DNA from: Paenibacillus xylanexedens | GTDB taxonomy: Bacteria > Bacillota > Bacilli > Paenibacillales > Paenibacillaceae | NCBI RefSeq assembly: GCF_001908275.1 | Contig: NZ_CP018620.1 | Span: 3,472,001 to 3,536,000, forward strand | Direction: 5' to 3' | DNA length: 64,000 bases | Shown: in pieces, positions 58,116-64,000 of the stretch | Layout of the letters: the number at the start of each line of letters is the position of its first letter | How positions within the stretch are numbered: position 1 is the stretch's first letter | Notes under the pieces: model-generated | Database searches by the model: none | Told to the model about the DNA's origin: nothing | Seen by the model: only the letters and a program-made list of their open reading frames with translations | Translations under genes and position numbers: made by a program

Positions 58116-58445
58116 TTGTCTTTGAAGCATGTACACATTATTTTCTCATTACTCTTTATCATGTTAGGAATTGTGATTATTACGATCTCAAAAATGATTG
58201 AAGAGGTGATTCCCAAGCTAGGGTATGCAGCATTCCAGTCAGCAGCAGCTGGCAGTTATGATTCGAGTGCTTATCAAGTGGATTTGGTACTGAATTATTG
58301 GATAGCCGCGATATGCATTTTGGGTGGAGTTATCTGTTTATTAGCTAGAATGAATTGGGTTCAGAACTACATTCGTGAAATGAATATAAGAAACAGAGCG
58401 TTTGATGAAACTCATAATTATGACGACACAAGAGAACTGAAATAG
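58116..58445 (+). CDS. Small two-helix membrane protein, about 109 aa
   Basis: TTG start at 58116 or 58122 behind AAAGGAGG. Membrane helices near residues 6-25 and 62-80 with an extracytoplasmic loop between, then a charged tail. No family known. Confidence 0.65.
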   Translation: MSLKHVHIIFSLLFIMLGIVIITISKMIEEVIPKLGYAAFQSAAAGSYDSSAYQVDLVLNYWIAAICILGGVICLLARMNWVQNYIREMNIRNRAFDETHNYDDTRELK

Positions 58446-58483
58446 GTTATGATATGACATAAAAAAAGAAGGGGCGGATATAC

Positions 58484-59008
58484 ATGATTACATTCCAATA
58501 CTTTGAACCGGAAGATTTTGATCAACTGATCGAATGGAGTGGGGATGAAGCATTTTTGCTCCAGTGGGCCGGCCCTCAGTTCCAATATCCACTTTCCAGA
58601 GAGCAGCTATCGGATTATTTGCATGGTGCCAATGATAAGAACACTTCAAACAAGTTCATTTATAAAGTGATGGATGAATCAACTCAGGAGATTGTGGGAC
58701 ATATTGCTCTTGGCGGGATTGATCGATATAATCGTTCAGGGCGTATCGGTAAGGTGCTTCTTGGTAAGCCATACCAGGGTAAAGGTTATGGAAAGCAAAT
58801 GATCAATGAGGCACTTCGAATTGGATTTGAAGAGGAGAAGTTGCACCGGATCAGTCTGGGCGTATTTGATTTTAATGTCTCAGCCATCCGATGTTATGAA
58901 AAAGCGGGCTTTGTACAAGAAGGACTTATTCGTGATGCGAGAAGATATGAAGATACATTCTGGAATCTAATCGAGATGAGCATATTAGAAAACGAATGGA
59001 AGAAATGA
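58484..59008 (+). CDS. GNAT-family acetyltransferase (RimJ/RimL-like), 174 aa
   Basis: RBS GAAGGGGCGG. KVLLGKPYQGKGYGKQMINEAL is motif A and GVFDFNVSAIRCYEKAGFVQEGLIRDARRYEDTFWNLIEMSIL is the RimJ/RimL-type end. N-acetylation of an amine or protein N-terminus is expected. Confidence 0.9.
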   Translation: MITFQYFEPEDFDQLIEWSGDEAFLLQWAGPQFQYPLSREQLSDYLHGANDKNTSNKFIYKVMDESTQEIVGHIALGGIDRYNRSGRIGKVLLGKPYQGKGYGKQMINEALRIGFEEEKLHRISLGVFDFNVSAIRCYEKAGFVQEGLIRDARRYEDTFWNLIEMSILENEWKK

Positions 59009-59033
59009 CTTCTCAAAAGGACTCATCATACTT

Positions 59034-59053
59034 GAGAGGAGGGTTACCCTCTC
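59034..59053 (+). promoter_or_regulatory. Hairpin covering the ribosome binding site
   Basis: GAGAGGAGGGTTACCCTCTC folds with GAGGG paired to CCCTC, hiding the Shine-Dalgarno AGGAGGG of the gene at 59057. Translation may be kept low or be conditional. Confidence 0.45.
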
Positions 59054-59056
59054 GTC

Positions 59057-59332
59057 ATGCTGAACATACTGAAAAAGCTGACTTTTTGGTTTGTTATTTT
59101 CTCGCTAACCGTATGTTTCATTAATCTATCAGGAAACGATGATAAGAATATTCTGATTTACCTAACGAATCCTATAAATCCGTTGCTGAATGACTGGTTG
59201 ACCAAAATAAATACAAATCCAGAGACGAACTCATTGTTCAGGCCGTTAATATACTTGTTCCATTTGATTTTTTGGGGCGGAGTGGGGTTCATCCTGGATC
59301 GCCTCATTATGAAGCTAAACCGTAAAGGGTAG
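59057..59332 (+). CDS. Small two-helix membrane protein, 91 aa
   Basis: Membrane helices near residues 8-24 and 64-82, with an Asn-rich loop between. The start codon follows the hairpin-sequestered ribosome binding site. No family recognised. Confidence 0.6.
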   Translation: MLNILKKLTFWFVIFSLTVCFINLSGNDDKNILIYLTNPINPLLNDWLTKINTNPETNSLFRPLIYLFHLIFWGGVGFILDRLIMKLNRKG

Positions 59333-59358
59333 AAACAACGACGTGTACGAAATTTAAA

Positions 59359-59401
59359 TGGGGATGTTCACCTGTCATCTGAATGATAGGCGAACATCCC
59401 C
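59359..59401. terminator. Bidirectional terminator between convergent genes
   Basis: GGGGATGTTC-CCTGTCAT and ATGATAGG-GAACATCCCC form a long stem; the following T-run is short (TT), so it may be a weak terminator from the + side. Confidence 0.6.
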
Positions 59402-60367
59402 TTAATTACTTGCTTCCTGGTTTATTTCAATGATCCCCGTATCAATAAATTCCTTCACAGGCACACCGTTGCTAGCGAGTAACAGGGTCTCCATCATTTT
59501 GGCACCCCAGACTCCTTCATTCTGCGAAATAACGGCAGACAATTGACCGTTGAGCAACCCGTTTTCACTGGTCGGGCTATCACCGAACGCGATTAAATGC
59601 CGGTTAAGGCCTTTTGCTTTCCAGATCAGGGTAGAAGCAGAGACAGAAACAAAATCGAGCCCGATAATCGCATTGAAGTGAGGGTGAGCTTGAATCATGT
59701 TCTCCATATCGGACATGGCTTGATCTTCATTCCCTTGATGATAACGAACTTCCAAGATTTCGATGTCTGTTTCACTGCGGATATAATCAATGAATCCATT
59801 AAGCCGCTGTTGCAAACCTTGCATCTCCTCCAAACCATTCTCGACAAGAATCATGCCTTGATTATGCAGAAGTCTTGTAGTTGTCATCGCGAATTGCTGG
59901 CCGGTACGATAGTTATCGGCGCCCACATAAGCGATTCGGTGACTGGATGGAACATCTGACTCAAATGTAATGACCGGAATACCCGCAGCTTGGGCTGCAT
60001 CAATAACGGGGGTAAGTGCAGCAGCATCCACAGGCGATATAGCGATTCCGTCCACATGCTGTTTGATCATATTCTCCATGATACGGATCTGTTGTTCGGT
60101 GTTGGCCTCATCAGGTGCGTTTACAATTAACGTGATATTGTGTTTCCCTGCATACTCCGTTGCATCCTTCGTGATCATCTCATAGGTTGGATACGTCATT
60201 GGATAAATAATACCGAAAGTTTTGCTCGCTGCAGATTTCTCTACAGGTGAAGTTGCAGGAAGTGTTGCAGCCATTTGTTGTGGACGAATGTGTGCCGAAC
60301 CGGATGAAATGATCATCGGGAACAGCAGTATTAGTGTAAGTAAAAGTGCAAATCTGGCTTTATTCAT
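59402..60367 (-). CDS. Sugar-binding protein (ribose/galactose-type substrate-binding family)
   Basis: 321 residues. N-terminal hydrophobic signal or anchor (residues 5-25), no lipobox Cys, then the two-domain type-I periplasmic-binding fold: IIYPMTYPTYEMITKDATEYAGKH, DGIAISPVDA, ITFESDVPSSHRIAYVGADNY, NAIIGLDF. Its start overlaps the end of the response regulator gene by 8 bases. No permease or ATPase gene is next to it, so it may be a sensor accessory rather than a transporter part. Confidence 0.85.
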   Translation of the reverse strand: MNKARFALLLTLILLFPMIISSGSAHIRPQQMAATLPATSPVEKSAASKTFGIIYPMTYPTYEMITKDATEYAGKHNITLIVNAPDEANTEQQIRIMENMIKQHVDGIAISPVDAAALTPVIDAAQAAGIPVITFESDVPSSHRIAYVGADNYRTGQQFAMTTTRLLHNQGMILVENGLEEMQGLQQRLNGFIDYIRSETDIEILEVRYHQGNEDQAMSDMENMIQAHPHFNAIIGLDFVSVSASTLIWKAKGLNRHLIAFGDSPTSENGLLNGQLSAVISQNEGVWGAKMMETLLLASNGVPVKEFIDTGIIEINQEASN

Positions 60368-61958
60368 ACATGGGCTCTTTTCTCATATCTGATGGTCTGG
60401 CTTGCGATTCCTCGGTTCCTTGAGTTCGGTATTCTCTTGGTGTAAAACCTGTTGTTTTCTTAAATATATTGGAAAAATAGTGAGAGTCGTTGTAACCAAC
60501 TTTATAAGCAATCTCAAAGGTTTTGTTGTTGGTTGTTTTCAGCAACTCCTTGGCTTTACCGATTCGAATCTGGGTTAGATACTCCGTTATCGTTTGACCG
60601 GTTTCCTGACTGAAAATCTTGCTTAGATGACTTGGACTGATTCTGACGTGTGCAGAAATCATCTTCAACGAGACCTGTTCGTTATTGTATTCACGGGATA
60701 CATAGGCTTTCACCTGATCAATAACATCACTGTATTTTCCGGAGCACGCGGCTCTTCTCTGCCATAACAGGTTAAGCAGGGAACACAGATACTGGGTACA
60801 ATCCTCCCAGCACGTGATCTTCCGGATCGTCTGCTGCAGGGAAGTAATATTCTCATCCGAATGGTCACTCATGCGGAACAGCTGATTCGCAAGCCGAAAC
60901 GACTCCAGCGTAAGATCATTCAACAGATAGAAGCCATACGAGGAGGACTTCCAGTCGAAGGACTGTAATGGAGCGGCAAACTCCTGCACAAAATGGTCAC
61001 GCAGATTGGGGCTGCCGATTTTGAGAAATTCAAGAAACGAATTCCTGTCGAGAAAAAGAGTTGTTTGCTCATCCAGGTTAATTTCACGTAGAGAAGCTCT
61101 GTTCTGAAGGGTGAGCCGGTTAATATATTTATCCTCCTCCGCTTCCAGATACGAGACATGAATTCCTTGCAGACGTTCCTGCTGACTGCCAATGCCCAGA
61201 ATAATATTACATTTGAACGTATGCTCAAGCTCCATACGAACCCGCCCGCGAAGCTGCTCCAGATATACGGATATGTTGTCATCGGAGTGATACTTGAGCA
61301 GAAGCACCAACTCGGTCCGGCTTCGAATATAAGGAAGAAGTTCGACGTGGGGATCACGAGTTTCCTCCAGTATGGGAAGCAGCTTCTTCATCAGGGATTC
61401 CGGGTCCCGGGAGTCATCTGTTAATCGAACGTCGATAATGACAATTGTATAATACCGGGCCGAGAGTGGAAGTGAGAGTTGTTTGGCTGATTCAATCGCA
61501 TCGGTTGTACCGATGAGTCCTCCGCACAGATCGGCCAGCAGTTTTTCTTTGGTGATCGTCCGGTTTGTCATGCGTTGATGTTCTTCATCCATTTGTTTGC
61601 TGACCTTATGAAGCATTTGGATTAGCTCTGCTGCACTAATGGGCTTTAGACAGTACTCGGTCACACCAAGTCGGATAGCCTCCTGGGCATAACTGAATTC
61701 ATCATGACCGCTCATGATAATGATTTTGATATCAGGTTGTTGAGTGCGAACGATGGAGGTCAGTTCCAATCCGTTCATAAATGGCATTTTGATATCTGTA
61801 ATCAGAATATCCGGAGCCCATTCATGAATTAGTGGTAACGCAAGTTCGCCGTCGGGTGCATCCCCGCAATAGTGAAAACCTTCCTTTTCCCAATCAATGC
61901 AGCTGCGTATATTCTCCCGAATTCCAATTTCGTCATCCACAATCATCACCTTTTTCAA
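60360..61958 (-). CDS. YesN-type response regulator (receiver plus AraC HTH)
   Basis: 532 residues, TTG start with AAGGAGG upstream, overlapping the kinase stop (TTGA). Receiver domain 1-120 with Asp8/Asp9 and phospho-acceptor Asp55 (ILITDIKMP), Lys near 105 (YCLKPI). A middle linker/GGDEF-like region of unknown role, then a C-terminal double AraC helix-turn-helix (ISPSHLSKIFSQETGQTITEYL and VGYNDSHYFSNIFKKTTGFTPREYR). Controls sugar-uptake genes in this family. Confidence 0.93.
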   Translation of the reverse strand: MKKVMIVDDEIGIRENIRSCIDWEKEGFHYCGDAPDGELALPLIHEWAPDILITDIKMPFMNGLELTSIVRTQQPDIKIIIMSGHDEFSYAQEAIRLGVTEYCLKPISAAELIQMLHKVSKQMDEEHQRMTNRTITKEKLLADLCGGLIGTTDAIESAKQLSLPLSARYYTIVIIDVRLTDDSRDPESLMKKLLPILEETRDPHVELLPYIRSRTELVLLLKYHSDDNISVYLEQLRGRVRMELEHTFKCNIILGIGSQQERLQGIHVSYLEAEEDKYINRLTLQNRASLREINLDEQTTLFLDRNSFLEFLKIGSPNLRDHFVQEFAAPLQSFDWKSSSYGFYLLNDLTLESFRLANQLFRMSDHSDENITSLQQTIRKITCWEDCTQYLCSLLNLLWQRRAACSGKYSDVIDQVKAYVSREYNNEQVSLKMISAHVRISPSHLSKIFSQETGQTITEYLTQIRIGKAKELLKTTNNKTFEIAYKVGYNDSHYFSNIFKKTTGFTPREYRTQGTEESQARPSDMRKEPMYE

Positions 61959-63781
61959 CGGTTAACCTCCTTGCTTTTGGGGATACGAATCATAAATGTG
62001 CTGCCTTCCATATACGTACTTTCCATTTCAACACCATAAGATGGTCCAAAATAGAGTCGAATCCGGTGATGTACATTGAGCAGACCGAATCCGCCTTCCT
62101 GCTCGTCATCTTGGGGTGAACGGGAACCGGCCGGCTTCTCCAGCTCTTCACGTAATTGTGCCAATCGATCCGCAGACATGCCAATTCCGTTGTCCTGTAC
62201 GGTGAGAATGATGCTATTGTCCTCTACATATCCGTGTATGGATATCAGCCCTTGACCGCGTTTGTTCTTGATCCCATGATAGAGCGCGTTTTCAATCAGG
62301 GGCTGCAGCGTCATTTTCAAAATGGGATAATCCTGAAGCTCACGATCAACGCTGATCTCGTAGGTGAGAATATCGTGGTACCTCATCTGTTGAATAACCA
62401 AGTAACTCCGCGCATGTTCAAGCTCGGTTTGAATGGATACCCAGTCGAATCCTTTATTCAGACTCAAACGAAAGAACTTCGAGAGGGCCTGCACAAGTTT
62501 GATTACATTTTCTTTTTTCTCTGCTTCAGCCATCCATAGGATGGATTCCAACGTGTTATACAGGAAATGAGGGTTGATCTGAGCTTGCAGCGTACGTAGT
62601 TCAGCTATTTTCACCTGTTCATTCTCTCGAATGCTCTTTTCGATTAGCATTTTGAGCTTATCCAGCATCACATTGAAACTTTTGCCCAGATCAGCAATTT
62701 CGTCCGAGCCGTGTGGTGTGACTTTGGCTTCCAAGTAACCGTTTGCAGCTTTACGCATCTTGTTCATCAGGATCCGGATGGGAAGAATCAGTCGATTATT
62801 CAGGAAAAAATATAACGATATCGCAAAGAAAGCACTTAACAAAACGGTAATGATGATCAATTGGCGAATGCTATTGGCCTCTGCAATGATTTCCTGATAA
62901 GGAGCTACCCCGATCATTTTCCATCCGGTCTGTTTTGAGGTGCTGTATACAACAAACTGGGGCTTGGATCCTGCAGACAGGATAAAGCTGTCGTGCTGTA
63001 GATGTAAAGGGACCGATCGGATCTGATCCATCATGGTTATGGATGCCGGGGTGGCATCCGGCATGAAAAGTGTATTTCCGTATTGATCACTAATATAGAA
63101 AAAACCGGAATCCTTAATAGGGGTATTCGTCAAAAAATCATCAATGAACGAATCATTCAAATCAATTACTATGAACCCGATGACCTCATGTGTAATCCGC
63201 TCTTTGACCGTAGTTATAATTGAAAGCGCATTCTGTTTAGGGTAAGCAAACCCATCCAGCCTGTTATATTCGGCATAGGCTGCAGAATGAGGGATGCGCA
63301 GAATGGCATCCGGATACTGCATCAGATACTTGAAGTACGGGTTACGCAGCGGATTTCGTTCCAGCTTGAACACGCCTTTTCGTTCACTTATGCCTTTTCC
63401 ATAGAAATTCACGAACGAGATATTAAGTACCTTGTCATACTTGTAGGTTTCCCGATAAAGATTGTATGTCTGAAGGATGGCTTTGGCTTCCGGGTAGGAC
63501 TCCGATTGAGAATACAGGTATTGAAGCACTTGCGGGTTCTTGCCCAGTTCGAGCAGCCGTTCCGTATCCTCAAACAAGATGTCAATGTTCCTGGCAAGCT
63601 GGTCGGCAACCAGCTGTGTCGAGGCCTTGTTATGATTGGATACGACCGTATAGGATTTGTGGTAAGAAATCAATCCAACCACGATCAGTGGTACTGAACT
63701 GAGGATGATAAACATGCTGAGTAATTTAAGCCTGAGGCTTGAAGCAATCCATTGAATGAGTTTCAACGTATTCCACTCCAT
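61955..63781 (-). CDS. YesM-type sensor histidine kinase
   Basis: 608 residues. Membrane helices near 18-40 and 305-327 enclose a dCache-like extracytoplasmic sensor; HAMP follows (about 327-380). The His-kinase part has QINPHFLYNTLESILWM (His405) and an HATPase with LQPLIENALYHGI and NGIGM plus GFGLLNVHHRI. Start ATG 63781 has only a weak ribosome binding site. Forms an operon with the regulator and the binding protein. Confidence 0.93.
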   Translation of the reverse strand: MEWNTLKLIQWIASSLRLKLLSMFIILSSVPLIVVGLISYHKSYTVVSNHNKASTQLVADQLARNIDILFEDTERLLELGKNPQVLQYLYSQSESYPEAKAILQTYNLYRETYKYDKVLNISFVNFYGKGISERKGVFKLERNPLRNPYFKYLMQYPDAILRIPHSAAYAEYNRLDGFAYPKQNALSIITTVKERITHEVIGFIVIDLNDSFIDDFLTNTPIKDSGFFYISDQYGNTLFMPDATPASITMMDQIRSVPLHLQHDSFILSAGSKPQFVVYSTSKQTGWKMIGVAPYQEIIAEANSIRQLIIITVLLSAFFAISLYFFLNNRLILPIRILMNKMRKAANGYLEAKVTPHGSDEIADLGKSFNVMLDKLKMLIEKSIRENEQVKIAELRTLQAQINPHFLYNTLESILWMAEAEKKENVIKLVQALSKFFRLSLNKGFDWVSIQTELEHARSYLVIQQMRYHDILTYEISVDRELQDYPILKMTLQPLIENALYHGIKNKRGQGLISIHGYVEDNSIILTVQDNGIGMSADRLAQLREELEKPAGSRSPQDDEQEGGFGLLNVHHRIRLYFGPSYGVEMESTYMEGSTFMIRIPKSKEVNR

Positions 63782-64000
63782 CTGAAGGGATCAAAAATGT
63801 ATCATTAGTATAACATGATTTTCTAATATGTAAGAGAATCGCTAAATACTACACAATTAAACAAAGAAATTACACTTTCTAAACTCCATTTTTTGAAATT
63901 ACTAAATTATTACATAAATAAAGTATGAGACTCCATATAAGCTCGGAATGAAAGCGTTCTATAATGTGGTCACACCACAAGGTGAAACGAAAAAAGGGAG
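63782..64000 (+). other. Divergent promoter region, next operon starts beyond the edge
   Basis: AT-rich intergenic DNA. On the + strand TATAAT (63960-63965) overlaps TGAAAGCGTTCT, a partial cre-like sequence (63949-63960), and the sequence ends in AAAAAAGGGAG, a ribosome binding site for a gene just outside. The kinase promoter should lie on the minus strand between 63785 and 63880. Confidence 0.5.
63965..63979. promoter_or_regulatory. 15-bp palindrome downstream of a -10 box
   Basis: TGTGGT-CAC-ACCACA is a perfect inverted repeat just after TATAAT, in operator position for the + strand operon beyond the window, possibly read by the YesN-type regulator or another factor. Confidence 0.45.

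Overview
The window reads as a chromosomal segment of a Paenibacillus-like Bacillota. Strong AGGAGG-type ribosome binding sites, GTG/TTG starts, a replication terminator protein (RTP) homologue, a barnase/barstar pair, a sigma-B type promoter and YesM/YesN-type two-component genes all point that way. Base composition is moderate, except for a GC-rich core inside hrpB and an AT-rich block at about 29.5-50.8 kb.

Layout. (1) 1.0-11.1 kb: a type VII (ESX/Yuk) secretion locus. It holds a YukD ubiquitin-like protein, a three-ATPase EssC/EccC coupling protein without FHA domains, an unknown 276-aa protein, a WXG-like protein, a WXG100 substrate, a membrane-anchored kinase-fold protein, a vWA protein and a PP2C phosphatase. 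No polytopic EsaA/YueB or classical EssB/YukC is seen; the kinase-fold membrane protein may take the EssB place. (2) 11.3-29.4 kb: ordinary chromosome, with an SDR, hrpB, a sigma-B stress gene, an acyltransferase, rtp, oxidoreductases, barnase/barstar, an MFS exporter with its regulator, a DksA-like protein, a DivIVA-domain protein, Rrf2, a phosphoesterase and a sugar isomerase/dehydrogenase operon. Two copies of a ~200-bp MITE-like repeat lie at 11.3 and 25.05 kb.

(3) 29.5-50.8 kb: the outstanding feature, an integron-like gene-cassette array with no integrase in view. About 26 attC-like sites (11 of them eroded, half-sites or with a mutated core) alternate with one or two small promoterless genes, almost all on the + strand. 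Each intact site has outer NNNTAAC/GTTANNN cores, an unpaired spacer, an inner TATTCACG/CGTGAATA stem and a branched terminal structure. The right core of one site is often complementary to the left core of the NEXT site rather than to its own. This is the signature of integrase-type cassette insertion. The array starts at a GTTAGGC core (29618) behind a terminator, a promoter and a short leader ORF, which together resemble an attI/Pc platform. A second terminator-plus-promoter copy lies at the right end (50.90-50.97 kb). Cargo includes two APH-type phosphotransferases, GNAT, DinB, NUDIX, HAD, VOC, nucleotidyltransferase, IMPase, GrpB, peptidase S51, an EVE-HNH gene, ferritin-like, ART-like and unknown proteins. 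One cassette carries its own divergent promoters and regulator.

(4) 51.0-59.3 kb: more small stand-alone enzymes of the same style (DinB, chloramphenicol phosphotransferase-like, DUF5662 pseudogene, acetamidase, methyltransferase, GNATs) without proper attC sites. (5) 59.4-63.8 kb, minus strand: a YesM-type sensor kinase, a YesN-type regulator and a sugar-binding protein, overlapping as one operon; a divergent operon starts beyond the right edge.

All calls come from reading the sequence and protein motifs by eye; no alignment or database search was run.
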